Positions 46,014-55,649 of a stretch of DNA of 64,000 bases are shown one piece after another (position 1 is the first letter of the stretch; the number at the start of each line of letters is the position of its first letter). The position numbers and the translations under genes were made by a program. The notes under the pieces were generated by a model that saw nothing but the letters and a program-made list of their open reading frames with translations, did no database searches and was not told where the DNA came from. Source of the DNA: Rhodobacter sp. Its GTDB lineage: Bacteria; Pseudomonadota; Alphaproteobacteria; Rhodobacterales; Rhodobacteraceae. The stretch is from NCBI GenBank assembly GCA_030065095.1, contig JASJDP010000008.1:1-64000 (forward strand), read 5' to 3'.

Positions 46014-46991
46014 ATGTGGCGGAACTTGATATGCGCGGCGGCTTTCTGTGCCGCCGGATCGGCGGCGGCGCAGGACAGCCTTGACGAGATGCTGGCGGCG
46101 TCGAGCGTCTTTGATTGCACTGCCGGGGAGGCGCGCACGGTTTATGTGTTCCACAGCGATGAGGACGGCACCGTGACACGGTTGGGCGACAGTGCCGGTT
46201 CGGTTGCCGCGCTGGCGGGTCTGCCGGACGATCTGCGCGAGATCGCGGGCACACGGTATCTGGCGTTTCAAGGCGCCGATGCGACGCCGGGCACATGCCT
46301 GGCGGTCACTGAAATTGCCAGAGGCATCTATCCGGCGGTGACCGCCGGATTCCTGCCGGATGTCGACTTGGGCGATACCGGCGAGGCGGACGCCGCCGAC
46401 CTGGCCGCCGCGGTCACGATCCGCGACCAGCGGGCGCGCCTTGCAGACGAAGAAGCCGGGCGTCTGGCGGCCGAGCGACACAACCGGACCCTGCAGACCG
46501 CACTGGCCGAAGCAGAGGTGGCCCACAGAGCGGCCGAGACCGAAATCGCCGCCTTGCAGGCAGCGCTCGCAGCGGCCGAGGCCGGTATCGCCGCGTTGAA
46601 CACAGAGGTCGCAGCTCTGCAGGGTCGGGTGGACGGTCTGACCGGCGAGTTGGACCGCGAGACGGCGGCGCGGATGGAACTCGCTGCGTTGGCGCGCGAG
46701 GTGCAGGTGCGGTTGGCAGAAACAGCGGCAGCATTGCAAAGCAGCGAAACAGATCGCCGCGCCACAGTGGCCTCGGCTGCGTATCTGGGCCAGCGGACGG
46801 TGTCGCTGGAGGGCGAATTGCGGGGTGCTCTGGACGATGCCGAAGATGCCCGGACCAGGACCGAAGCGATGCAGAACCTGGCGGATGCCGCGGTGCTGCG
46901 CATCGCGTCGATGCAGGAACGCGACCCGGACTCGGTCCGGGCCGAAGTATGCCTGTTTCTGCGGGGTGAACGCCCGGAGCTGTGCCGTTAG
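46014..46991 (+). CDS. Secreted coiled-coil protein of unknown function
   Basis: A 325-residue protein with a signal peptide (MWRNLICAAAFCAAGSAAAQ). A small N-terminal domain has a disulfide-like Cys pair (FDCTAGEA and GTCLAVTE). It is followed by about 170 residues of Ala/Glu/Arg-rich heptads (residues ~135-300, for example ALAEAEVAHRAAETEIAALQ) and a short Cys-containing tail (VCLFLRGERPELCR). GGAGG lies five bases before ATG 46014. It has no recognised family. The coil resembles in composition the long coil of the motor-like protein at 59-62 kb, but the genes are not linked. Confidence 0.75.
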   Translation: MWRNLICAAAFCAAGSAAAQDSLDEMLAASSVFDCTAGEARTVYVFHSDEDGTVTRLGDSAGSVAALAGLPDDLREIAGTRYLAFQGADATPGTCLAVTEIARGIYPAVTAGFLPDVDLGDTGEADAADLAAAVTIRDQRARLADEEAGRLAAERHNRTLQTALAEAEVAHRAAETEIAALQAALAAAEAGIAALNTEVAALQGRVDGLTGELDRETAARMELAALAREVQVRLAETAAALQSSETDRRATVASAAYLGQRTVSLEGELRGALDDAEDARTRTEAMQNLADAAVLRIASMQERDPDSVRAEVCLFLRGERPELCR

Positions 46992-47185
46992 CGGGCTGGA
47001 AATCTTCAGCGCGACGCCGCGTGGCCTGTTGATAGCGCCGCCCATCGCGGTTATGGTGCACCCGCCGTCAGAGGTGGCGTCCGGGTCCGCGGAAAGCTGT
47101 AGCAGCACCTCTTGATCTGACCGACATTCATTTCGGTTGAACTCGTGCCCGGAGAGCGGACCGGCGGGCGGTGAGAGGGAAACCG

Positions 47186-48718
47186 ATGAGCGATCCGACG
47201 GAAAAACCGCGCCGTGCGGCAAAGGCGCTGCGCAAGGGCTTTGACGCAGGCAACGCCGAGGCAATCGCACGCGTGCGTGCGGTGCTGCCCGATGCCGCGG
47301 AGATCAAGCATGCCGACGCGCTGCATGTGATTGCGCGCGAGGCGGGCTTTGCAAGCTGGCCCAAGCTGAAATTCGCGCGCGAGACGGCGGCGATGGACCG
47401 CGCGGCCAGGGCCGAGCGCCTGAAGATGGCGTTGTTTCACGGCCAGACCTGGGTGGCCGAGGCGCTGCTGGCCGAGACACCCGATCTGGGGCGCGACAAT
47501 TTCGGGCTGGTCTGCGCGCTTTACGACCGCGACCGGGTGGCCGAGGTGCTGGCGCGCGATCCCGCGGCGGCGACGCGGATCGTGGGAATCCGCCGCCCGA
47601 TGACCCATCTGGCGTTTTCGCAGCATTTCAAGGGCGGCGGATCCCGGCCCGACATGCTGGCCGTTGCCGACCTGCTGTTGGCGCATGGCGCGGATGTGAA
47701 CGACAGCTATCCCTACGACGGTGACGAGAACGCCCCGCTTTCGGCGCTCTACGGCGCGCTGGGACATGCCGGCAACCTGCCGCTTGCGGAATGGCTGCTG
47801 GAGCATGGGGCCGACCCGAATGACGGCGAGTCGCTTTATCATTCGACCGAGCTTGGCCATACCGAGGGTCTGCGGCTGCTGTTGCGGCACGGGGCCCGGC
47901 CCGAGCGGACCAATGCGCTGCCGCGGGCGCTGGATTTCAACGACCACGAGGCCGTTCGGCTGCTGCTCGAGGCCGGGGCGGACCCCAACGAGGGGGTCGA
48001 ACAGCACCCCTCGGGCGAGCCGTCCTTTGTCATTCCGGCGCTGCACCAGGCGGCGCGGCGCATGTGCGACGCCCGGATGATTGCGATGCTGCTGGAGGCG
48101 GGCGCCGATCCTTCGATGCGCTATCGAGAGATGACGCCCTATTCGATGGCGCGCGTCTACGGCAACCCGGCGGCCGCCGATCTGATCGCCGGGGCGGGCG
48201 GCGATACCGCGCTGTCGCGGGAAGAGCGGCTGCTGGTCGCGGCGGCCGAGGATACCCTGCCCGAGGGCGAATTCATCGACCCCGCCAAGCTGCCGCTGGA
48301 CTATCGCAACCTGCTGCGGGCGATGCTGCACCTGCCCGGCAAGCTGCCGCATGTGCGGCGGCTGGTCGAAATCGGCCTGGAATACGACCGGCCGGATGAA
48401 ATGGGCCTGACGCCGGTGCAGATCGCCGGTTGGGAGGGGCTGCCCGAGGTGATCACCTATTTCCTGCGGTTGAAGCCCGATCTGAGCCATGTCAACGGTT
48501 ATGGCGGCACCTTGCTGTCGACCATCATCCACGGGTCGGAGAATTGCCCGGCCCGGTCCGAGCGCGACCATATCGCCTGTGCCCGGCTGGCGCTGGACGA
48601 GGGCGTGGCCCTGCCGACGCGTGCGATCGAATTCGCAGGCGAGCCCGATATGGCCGAGTTCCTGTCCGGCTGGGCCGAGGCGCATCCGGGCCAGGTGGTC
48701 GAGGGCGGCATCGGATGA
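47186..48718 (+). CDS. Ankyrin-repeat protein
   Basis: A 510-residue cytoplasmic protein with several ankyrin-like units, for example ADLLLAHGADVNDSYPYDGD, LPLAEWLLEHGADPNDGESL, VRLLLEAGADPNEGVEQHPS and MIAMLLEAGADPSMRYREMT. The N-terminal ~70 residues (ADALHVIAREAGFASWPKLK) are a conserved helical cap seen in such proteins. Ankyrin repeats bind other proteins; the partner is unknown. The ATG 47186 follows GAGAGGGA. Its stop overlaps the start of a small membrane protein (ATGA), linking the two. Confidence 0.85.
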   Translation: MSDPTEKPRRAAKALRKGFDAGNAEAIARVRAVLPDAAEIKHADALHVIAREAGFASWPKLKFARETAAMDRAARAERLKMALFHGQTWVAEALLAETPDLGRDNFGLVCALYDRDRVAEVLARDPAAATRIVGIRRPMTHLAFSQHFKGGGSRPDMLAVADLLLAHGADVNDSYPYDGDENAPLSALYGALGHAGNLPLAEWLLEHGADPNDGESLYHSTELGHTEGLRLLLRHGARPERTNALPRALDFNDHEAVRLLLEAGADPNEGVEQHPSGEPSFVIPALHQAARRMCDARMIAMLLEAGADPSMRYREMTPYSMARVYGNPAAADLIAGAGGDTALSREERLLVAAAEDTLPEGEFIDPAKLPLDYRNLLRAMLHLPGKLPHVRRLVEIGLEYDRPDEMGLTPVQIAGWEGLPEVITYFLRLKPDLSHVNGYGGTLLSTIIHGSENCPARSERDHIACARLALDEGVALPTRAIEFAGEPDMAEFLSGWAEAHPGQVVEGGIG

Positions 48719-49005
48719 CCCGGTCGCGGCTGGTCATATCCCTGCTGGTCCTTTGGCTGGCCATTGGGGTGGCTGCCGGGGTGCACCTGGCCGTGACCGA
48801 ACCGGTGGCGCAAATGCCGGTGCACGGATTCAACAAGCTGGTGATCGGCGCAGCCTGGTTCGGCGTGTCCTTGCTGGTGATCCTGGCCGCGGCCATCGCC
48901 GGTTATGGCTTGCCGAAGGAAAGCACGCTGCGCCCGCTTGCGTTTGTGCTCCTTGGACTGCAGCTTTGCGTTGTGATCTTAGTTGCGGCGCAGATACGGC
49001 TTTAG
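48715..49005 (+). CDS. Small membrane protein, coupled to ankyrin gene
   Basis: A 96-residue hydrophobic protein with three predicted membrane helices (VISLLVLWLAIGVAAGVHLA, then LVIGAAWFGVSLLVILAAAI, then LAFVLLGLQLCVVILVAAQI). The start ATG overlaps the ankyrin stop by four bases, strong evidence of a real gene. No family recognised. Confidence 0.7.
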   Translation: MTRSRLVISLLVLWLAIGVAAGVHLAVTEPVAQMPVHGFNKLVIGAAWFGVSLLVILAAAIAGYGLPKESTLRPLAFVLLGLQLCVVILVAAQIRL

Positions 49006-49009
49006 GGCA

Positions 49010-49375
49010 ATGGGCAAACCGGTCTGGATATTTCTGGCGGCATGGGCCGTCGCGTTTGTCGGGTCGTTCGCGGCATTCGTGCTGACCCCGGCGACGGATT
49101 TCGGCCTGGCTGCAGGCTGGAACAAGGTCGGGGTTTTCATGGGCTGGCAATCTGTGGCCGGTGCGCTGGCGGTGGTGACGGCGGTGGCCTCGCGCCGGGT
49201 GCCGCGGGGCACCCGGTTGCGCTGGCTGGGGCTGGTGCCCTTGGCTGCCTTGCTGCTGCTCTTGGCGGCGTTCGGGGCGCTGGTGCTTTGGGCCAACCTG
49301 CAGCGCTCCGCGCCGGTCGGTGCGCCGCCAGCGGCCCCGGTGACGGCGCCGGCGCCAGTCGCACCCGACGGCTAA
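49010..49375 (+). CDS. Small membrane protein
   Basis: A 121-residue protein with three predicted membrane helices (PVWIFLAAWAVAFVGSFAAF, a middle segment SVAGALAVVTAVASR, and LGLVPLAALLLLLAAFGALV) and a Pro/Ala-rich C-terminal tail. It starts 4 nt after the preceding small membrane protein, whose arrangement it shares, so the ankyrin gene and the two membrane proteins form one unit. TAGGG overlaps the previous stop as a possible ribosome site. Function unknown. Confidence 0.68.
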   Translation: MGKPVWIFLAAWAVAFVGSFAAFVLTPATDFGLAAGWNKVGVFMGWQSVAGALAVVTAVASRRVPRGTRLRWLGLVPLAALLLLLAAFGALVLWANLQRSAPVGAPPAAPVTAPAPVAPDG

Positions 49376-49410
49376 GGCACGATCCGTTTTCGTGACTTGC
49401 GAGGTCGGAT

Positions 49411-49489
49411 TTTGGCTTGGAGCTGACGTTGGCAACCGGTCTCTTGGCGCGGCTCCTTTCGCGATTGCCAATGGTTGCACAAGGCCAAA
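49411..49489. repeat. Dispersed palindromic element, short 79-bp form (copy D)
   Basis: TTTGGCTTGGAGCTGACGTT at the left end and the complement of AAGGCCAAA at the right end make an imperfect palindrome. It aligns without gaps to copy E at 52587-52665 (shared GACGTT, GTCT, GGCGCGGCT, CGATTG). It lacks the 140-bp core of copies A-C. Confidence 0.75.
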
Positions 49490-49524
49490 GGGAGGCATGC
49501 GTTGAACCGCAAGAATATCAGGCC

Positions 49525-49947
49525 CTAAGAGCCGGGGTTCTTCTTCATCTGCTGCATCAGGCGATCGGCCTTTTTGCGGACCAGAACCGACCGCAAATCA
49601 TGCATCGCCAAAAGCAAATCGTCGGTCACGTCTTCGAGATCCTCGTCCGACGCGTCGGAATTGACCCAATGCGTGGTCTGGTTGAGGTAATCCACCGCCC
49701 GGTGGATGTCGTCGATATTGCGCCGCGCCAGCAGCGCCTTGCGCTCGGCCACCCAGTCCTGAATGACGGCCAGATCGGCGCCGGTCAACTCGTAGCCGCC
49801 ATGGCCCTTGATCTGTCCGTTCTTGATGTTGACGACCGCGATCTGGTCCATCTCGATCCGGCGCTGCCGGTTCGCCGTATCCACCCGGAATACGAAGGCG
49901 CCGTTTTCGCGGACACGGAAATAATACTCCGGCAAGTCGCCCGACAT
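49525..49947 (-). CDS. Conserved hypothetical protein
   Basis: A 140-residue soluble protein with no recognised domain. The N-terminal part is beta-rich (YYFRVRENGAFVFRVDTANR, then MDQIAVVNIKNGQIKGHGGY) and the rest helical and charged (IHRAVDYLNQTTHWVNSDAS). A GGGAG site precedes ATG 49947. It lies 10 nt downstream of the aspartate aminotransferase stop on the same... strand order aminotransferase gene first, this gene second, so they may share a transcript. Confidence 0.7.
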   Translation of the reverse strand: MSGDLPEYYFRVRENGAFVFRVDTANRQRRIEMDQIAVVNIKNGQIKGHGGYELTGADLAVIQDWVAERKALLARRNIDDIHRAVDYLNQTTHWVNSDASDEDLEDVTDDLLLAMHDLRSVLVRKKADRLMQQMKKNPGS

Positions 49948-49957
49948 GCGTCTCCCT

Positions 49958-51217
<1,260 letters not shown>

Positions 51218-51247
51218 TCAACCGTTATCGGCGAATAGAGGTTTGCA

Positions 51248-51673
51248 ATGGCACAGCGTGATTTTCTCGAAACCCCCGTAATCGTGACCGACACCGGTTG
51301 GTATTCCAACGACGCCGCGACCTTTGGCGATCGCGTGGCCGCGGGGCGCGAGGCACTGGGATTGAGCCAGGCCGACCTGGCGCGCAAGCTGGGCGTCAAG
51401 CTGAAGACGATCCAGGCCTGGGAGGATGACCTCAGCGAGCCGCGCGCGAACAAACTGCAGATGCTGTCGGGCGTGTTGAACGTATCGCTGATCTGGCTGC
51501 TGAACGGCGAGGGCGAGGGGGTGTCGGAGCCGGGAGACGCGGCCGAATTGCCGGGCGGGATTAGCGACCTTCTGACGGAAATCCGCCAGTTGAAGGGTAC
51601 GTTGGCGCAGACTGCCGACCGCCTCGGCGGGCTGGAGAAACGCTTGCGCAAGTCGCTGAAGGATGCGGTCTGA
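51248..51673 (+). CDS. XRE-family helix-turn-helix regulator
   Basis: A 141-residue DNA-binding protein. The Cro/C1-type HTH spans residues ~26-85: LGLSQADLARKLGVKLKTIQ contains the recognition helices, followed by AWEDDLSEPRANKLQMLSGV. The C-terminal part is helical and may dimerise. Its stop overlaps the sdhE start (TGATG), an unusual pairing of a regulator with an assembly factor. Targets unknown; divergence from aspC leaves room for autoregulation in the 87-nt gap. Confidence 0.88.
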   Translation: MAQRDFLETPVIVTDTGWYSNDAATFGDRVAAGREALGLSQADLARKLGVKLKTIQAWEDDLSEPRANKLQMLSGVLNVSLIWLLNGEGEGVSEPGDAAELPGGISDLLTEIRQLKGTLAQTADRLGGLEKRLRKSLKDAV

Positions 51674-51933
51674 TGGGCGAAACCGCCGACGCGCGCCTGA
51701 AACGGCTGGCAATGCGGTCGGCCAGGCGCGGGACCAAGGAAATGGACTTGATCCTGGGTGCTTACGCGCGCGACCGGCTGGCGGAAATGGATGAGGCCAA
51801 GCTGCAACTTTACGATGCCATGCTCGGCGAAAACGACCACGACCTATATCGATGGGTGACCGGCCAGGACACGCCGCCGGACCGGTTCGCCGGGCTGGTC
51901 GCCGATGTCGCCGCCCACACCCGCGCCGACTGA
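51673..51933 (+). CDS. sdhE: Succinate dehydrogenase assembly factor SdhE
   Basis: An 86-residue protein that promotes covalent FAD attachment to SdhA. The motif RRGTKEMDLILGAYARDRLA near residues 18-37 contains the RGxxE core. LYDAMLGENDHDLYRWVTGQ near residues 46-65 is the conserved second half. The start shares one base with the stop of the XRE regulator gene. Confidence 0.93.
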   Translation: MGETADARLKRLAMRSARRGTKEMDLILGAYARDRLAEMDEAKLQLYDAMLGENDHDLYRWVTGQDTPPDRFAGLVADVAAHTRAD

Positions 51934-52038
51934 GCGCGCAGAATTTGGCGAAATTCATACGCGCTTAACAGAATTAACCGAATGTTTGGAATTCCGCATG
52001 TAGGCCTAAGTGCGAGGCAGCGAATGGCGGAGGCTATG

Positions 52039-52539
52039 ATGAGCATTCATTCCCACTTCGGCGGAAGCGTCGCGGACATGGGATTCATGACGCAATACCT
52101 TGAAGCGCTGTCGCTGGTGGAACGGCTGCACCGGCTTCTGTTGGATGTGATAAAGGACGAGTTCGAGCGGTTGGGGATTCTCGAGATCAACTCGGTTCAG
52201 GCGCTGTTGCTGTTCAATGTGGGCGACAACGAAGTGACGGCGGGCGAGTTGAAATCGCGCGGCTACTATCAGGGCTCGAATGTCAGCTACAACCTGAAAA
52301 AGCTGGTCGAAACCGGCTATATGCACCATCAGCGCTGCGAGATCGACCGACGCTCGGTCCGGGTACGGCTGACCGAGAAGGGCCGCAAGGTACAGGAGAT
52401 CGTAGCGGAGCTTTTCGCGCGCCATGCCGACGGTCTCGAGGACCGGTCGGTGCTGGACCTGAACGGAATCGAAGAAATCAACACGGCGCTGCGGCGGGTC
52501 GAGCGGTACTGGAGCGACCAGATCCGGTATATCTACTGA
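52039..52539 (+). CDS. MarR-family winged-helix regulator (PetP/LdtR-like)
   Basis: A 166-residue regulator. FMTQYLEALSLVERLHRLLL opens a helical dimer domain. NSVQALLLFNVGDNEVTAGE, then LKSRGYYQGSNVSYNLKKLV is the HTH and recognition helix, and HHQRCEIDRRSVRVRLTEKG the wing. The group includes Rhodobacter PetP and Liberibacter LdtR. I choose ATG 52039 because GGAGG lies five bases upstream; ATG 52024 with a weaker GAGG is an alternative. It stands alone. Confidence 0.85.
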   Translation: MSIHSHFGGSVADMGFMTQYLEALSLVERLHRLLLDVIKDEFERLGILEINSVQALLLFNVGDNEVTAGELKSRGYYQGSNVSYNLKKLVETGYMHHQRCEIDRRSVRVRLTEKGRKVQEIVAELFARHADGLEDRSVLDLNGIEEINTALRRVERYWSDQIRYIY

Positions 52540-52586
52540 GGCGGTGAGCCCGGCGAATAGCGGCGTTGGCCTGACGCACGGCGCGG

Positions 52587-52665
52587 TTTGGCCTGGAGCG
52601 GACGTTCGCACTTTGTCTTCAGGCGCGGCTAACCCCTCGATTGTCAACCTCCGCCCCAGGCCGAA
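52587..52665. repeat. Dispersed palindromic element, short 79-bp form (copy E)
   Basis: TTTGGCCTGGAGCGGACGTT (left) and AACCTCCGCCCCAGGCCGAA (right) are imperfect inverted repeats. The centre carries GTCTTCAGGCGCGGCT, also found in copies A and C (GTCTTC-nGGCGCGG). Same length as copy D. Confidence 0.78.
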
Positions 52666-52725
52666 CCGGTCGAACGCGGTTCCGTCAAGGCGCTTCCCGC
52701 TCGACGGCAGGCGGCTCCCCTCTGT

Positions 52726-52896
52726 CTAAGAGGCATAGGCGCGCACGGCCTCCGCCTCGAAGGCCCGCAGTACCGGCTGCGAGGTCATGCGCACGTGGCC
52801 CGGCCTGGGCATATCGGGAAACAGCGTCTCAATCTCGCGGCGCGCGCTGGGACCGACGGCCTCCAGCGCGACGGCGCCAATGGTAATCGTCGTCAC
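52726..52896 (-). CDS. Possible small protein downstream of the SRP RNA gene
   Basis: A 56-residue frame from a GTG at 52896 to a stop at 52726 (VTTITIGAVALEAVGPSARR to EAVRAYAS). It has balanced codon use but no ribosome site, and it starts only 8 nt beyond the SRP RNA terminator. The same frame continues upstream through the RNA gene by chance. It may be a remnant or a leaderless small gene; confidence is low. Confidence 0.25.
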   Translation of the reverse strand: MTTITIGAVALEAVGPSARREIETLFPDMPRPGHVRMTSQPVLRAFEAEAVRAYAS

Positions 52897-52903
52897 CGAA
52901 ATT

Positions 52904-52928
52904 AAAAACGCCGTCCGGAGGGACGGCG
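52904..52928 (-). terminator. Terminator of the SRP RNA gene
   Basis: CGCCGTCC (52909-52916), loop GGAG, GGACGGCG (52921-52928). On the minus strand the stem is followed by TTTTT. Confidence 0.9.
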
Positions 52929-52936
52929 AATTGACT

Positions 52937-53039
52937 GGGTGAGAGGCTGGACAACGACCCAAGCGGGGCTCGTTACGGCTGCTTCCTTCCGGATCTGACC
53001 GGGTTGGCGAGGCGCCTGCCCGCGCCAACCTCTCAGCCA
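52937..53039 (-). ncRNA. ffs: Signal recognition particle RNA (4.5S, small bacterial type)
   Basis: The minus strand contains GGTCAGATCCGGAAGGAAGC followed by AGCC, the near-invariant Ffh-binding symmetric loop and GGAA tetraloop of SRP RNA. Flanking segments CGCCAACC/GGTTGGCG and TGAGAGG/CCTCTCA pair to make the long hairpin, giving about 100 nt. Ends are approximate. It is followed by a strong terminator. SRP RNA with Ffh targets membrane proteins to the Sec translocon. Confidence 0.95.
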
Positions 53040-53111
53040 TTCAACCTAACGATCGAGCCGGAGAAGTTCAAGCGCGATGGGATGCCGGGGCCCCGGATCG
53101 AGCCCAAAATC

Positions 53112-53741
53112 CTACCTCTGCGCGATTGATTTGAACCCCAGCAGAATCGCGGCACCGATCATGAAGCCTCCGCCAAGACGCTCTATCCAAACTCTGGCCG
53201 TTCCCCGGAAACGCGCCGCGATCCAGCTTGCGCTAAATCCGTATGCCGACAGGAAAAGCCCGTCCATGGCGATATAGGTGGCGGACAGGATCAGAAACTG
53301 TGGCCAGAACGCGCCGTCCGCCGACAGGAACTGTGGAAACAGCGCCGCGAAGAAGACGACAGCTTTCGGATTTGCCGCAGAGGTCAGAAATCCCTGCATC
53401 CACAGGTTCTGCAACGACACCGCGGGCCGGGTTTCACTCAACTCGGGATCATCCGGTCTTGCGCGCCTTATCATGCGGATGCCAAGCCAAATCAGATAGG
53501 CGACGCCCGCCCACTTGATAACGGCAAGCGCCGCTCCCGACGCCGCAATTATTGCTGCCAATCCGAGACCGGCTGCGAGCATCTGCAGAGCGTTGGCCGA
53601 GAGATCGCCGGCTGCGGTGGATAATGCGCGTCGGAACCCATACGCGCCGCTGTTTGACAACATCAAGAGCTGGCTTGGGCCAGGAGTGCTCATCAAGGCA
53701 AGCACCGTGACCAGATAGAACGTCCAGATTTCCCACGTCAT
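53112..53741 (-). CDS. LysE/RhtB-family amino-acid exporter
   Basis: A 209-residue inner-membrane protein with about six helices. The family signature near the N terminus is LMSTPGPSQLLMLSNSGAYG with FRRALSTAAGD. IKWAGVAYLIWLGIRMIRRA and MQGFLTSAANPKAVVFFAAL are conserved. Substrate is unknown (homoserine, threonine, lysine or related). GGAGG precedes ATG 53741. Confidence 0.93.
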   Translation of the reverse strand: MTWEIWTFYLVTVLALMSTPGPSQLLMLSNSGAYGFRRALSTAAGDLSANALQMLAAGLGLAAIIAASGAALAVIKWAGVAYLIWLGIRMIRRARPDDPELSETRPAVSLQNLWMQGFLTSAANPKAVVFFAALFPQFLSADGAFWPQFLILSATYIAMDGLFLSAYGFSASWIAARFRGTARVWIERLGGGFMIGAAILLGFKSIAQR

Positions 53742-53895
53742 GTGATCGCCTCCAGCAATCCATAGATTGCTACCGTTGAGGGCAAGAACACCAGCGGCAA
53801 TCGAAAAAAGTGATCATTTTCTTTGCCCGGCGACCGGGACATCGGTGACGGGGAACACATACGCCGGTGGCGTCCCGCAATCCGCCCCCCTGTCC

Positions 53896-54639
53896 CTAAA
53901 CCGGTTTGGCCTCGGGCTGCCCGATCCCTTCGAGCACGCGCAGGGGCCGCCGGACCGCCTCGGGCAGTCCCTTGGGCCGGGCATAGACCTGCTTGCTGGC
54001 CTCGACCAGCAGAACGCCGCCGGCCCAGGCGGTGGTGAGCTTGCGGCCCGTCCGTTCCCAGAACGGGCCGGTCTTCAGCCAGAACCGCCGGTCGGAGGGC
54101 GGCTGGAACAGCGCCACCACGTGACGTTCCGGCACGAAGGCATGGCGTTTCAGCTGCGCCTCGAGCTGGCCCAGCGAATAGGGCCGCCCGAACCCAAAGG
54201 GCGTTTTGTCCCGCCGCGCCCAGAATCCGGCGCGGTTCGGTACGATGAACAGCACCCGCCCGTTCGCCGACAGCACCCGTCGGCATTCCTCGAGCAGCTT
54301 GGACGGATTTTCACTGGTCTCCAACCCGTGCAGCAGCAGCAGCTTGTCTGCCTGACCGGTCTGCAGCGGCCACAGCGTTTCCTCGCACAAAACGGATGTG
54401 TTGGGCATCCCCGACGGCCACGGCATCACCCCCTGCGGTCCCGGCATCAGGCCGACGACACGGGTTGCCTGGTCGAGATAGGGGCGCAAGAGCGGCGCGG
54501 CAAAGCCGAAGCCCACCACCGTCTGTCCCGCCGCTTTCGGCCACAGCCGCACCACCTGATCCCGGATCGCCTTTTGCGCCGCCCGTCCCAGCCGGGTGCG
54601 GTAGTAGAAATTGCGCAGGTCCAGAACGTCGAGGTGCAT
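53896..54639 (-). CDS. Class I SAM-dependent methyltransferase
   Basis: A 247-residue methyltransferase of the Methyltransf_11 type. [15 protein letters not shown] near residues 41-55 occupies the SAM-binding glycine loop, though it deviates from GxGx[21 protein letters not shown] and [20 protein letters not shown] near 100-160 are typical of a subgroup common in Rhodobacteraceae and often found beside gloB. The long frame upstream to 55272 is antisense to gloB. Starts diverge from gloB by 63 nt, implying overlapping promoters. Confidence 0.82.
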   Translation of the reverse strand: MHLDVLDLRNFYYRTRLGRAAQKAIRDQVVRLWPKAAGQTVVGFGFAAPLLRPYLDQATRVVGLMPGPQGVMPWPSGMPNTSVLCEETLWPLQTGQADKLLLLHGLETSENPSKLLEECRRVLSANGRVLFIVPNRAGFWARRDKTPFGFGRPYSLGQLEAQLKRHAFVPERHVVALFQPPSDRRFWLKTGPFWERTGRKLTTAWAGGVLLVEASKQVYARPKGLPEAVRRPLRVLEGIGQPEAKPV

Positions 54640-54702
54640 TGCGGCGCGGGTCCAGATCGGCAAAGCTCGGGCGCGAGCATACTCAAGCGATAAGGAAACG
54701 CC

Positions 54703-55464
54703 ATGCCCCTTGAGATCGTCACCGTGCCGTGCCTCAGCGACAACTATGCGTTTCTGATCCACGACAACGCCAGCGGCGCCACGGCCCTGGTCGATGCGCC
54801 GGAAGCTGCGCCAATCGAGGCCGAACTGAGCAATCGCAGATGGCGGCTGACCCACATCCTGATCACCCATCACCACGGCGATCACGTCGCTGGCGTCAAG
54901 ACGCTGCGTCCCGGCGCAACCGTCATCGGCAACGCGGCGGACGCCTCCCGCCTGCCGCCGCTGGACCGGCCCGTCAGCGACGGCGAGGTCTTCGATTTCG
55001 CCGGCCACGACGTCCATGTGATGGATGTCTCGGGTCACACCATCGGCCATCTTGCCTTTCACATCCCCGACGCCACCGCCATCTTTACCGCCGACAGCCT
55101 GATGGCCCTTGGCTGCGGCCGCCTGTTCGAGGGAACCGCCGGTCAGATGTGGGAGAGCTTGAGCAAGATCGCCGCGCTGGGCGACGAAACAATCGTCTGT
55201 TCGGGTCACGAATATACCGCGTCGAACGCAAGATTTGCATTGACCATCGAGCCCGACAATCCCGCCCTGCAAGCCCGCGCCGAGGCCACGAACGCCGCGG
55301 TCGAGACGGGCCGGCCCACCGTCCCGTCGACGCTTGCCGAGGAGAAGGCGACCAACCCGTTTCTGCGTGCAGGGTTGTCAGAGGTGAAAGCGGCCATAGG
55401 TATGGATGGCAGGGCAGACGCCGAGGTCTTTGCCGAAATCCGGCGCCGCAAGGATGCATTCTGA
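54703..55464 (+). CDS. gloB: Hydroxyacylglutathione hydrolase (glyoxalase II)
   Basis: A 253-residue metallo-beta-lactamase-fold enzyme that hydrolyses S-lactoylglutathione in methylglyoxal detoxification. The metal motif is [17 protein letters not shown] (HxHxDH) near residues 54-64. Further ligands are in [34 protein letters not shown] and [15 protein letters not shown]. Start [20 protein letters not shown] is canonical. Confidence 0.96.
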   Translation: MPLEIVTVPCLSDNYAFLIHDNASGATALVDAPEAAPIEAELSNRRWRLTHILITHHHGDHVAGVKTLRPGATVIGNAADASRLPPLDRPVSDGEVFDFAGHDVHVMDVSGHTIGHLAFHIPDATAIFTADSLMALGCGRLFEGTAGQMWESLSKIAALGDETIVCSGHEYTASNARFALTIEPDNPALQARAEATNAAVETGRPTVPSTLAEEKATNPFLRAGLSEVKAAIGMDGRADAEVFAEIRRRKDAF

Positions 55465-55649
55465 CCTGGCACAAACCGCCGGACGGCGTTGCCAAACTGC
55501 CCAAAAACCGGTCGCGCAGAAATATTGTGACCGTAATTGAGAAGAAAAACCTTGAAGCGCGGCAAAGAAAACCGAACTTTAAGGTTAAGAGGTCACGGTT
55601 GGCGCGGGACCCGCAGGTCTCCACCGGCCCAGGTTAAGGAGCACTGAAC

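Noticed and set aside
52726-53040. A 104-residue minus-strand frame covering the SRP RNA
   Set aside because: The first half is the SRP RNA gene and its terminator. Only the last 56 codons are conceivably coding and are listed with low confidence.
55465-55649. Heat-shock (sigma-32) promoter or clpS upstream of clpA
   Set aside because: CTTGAA occurs at about 55551 but no matching -10 lies at the right spacing, and no ClpS-like frame is present.
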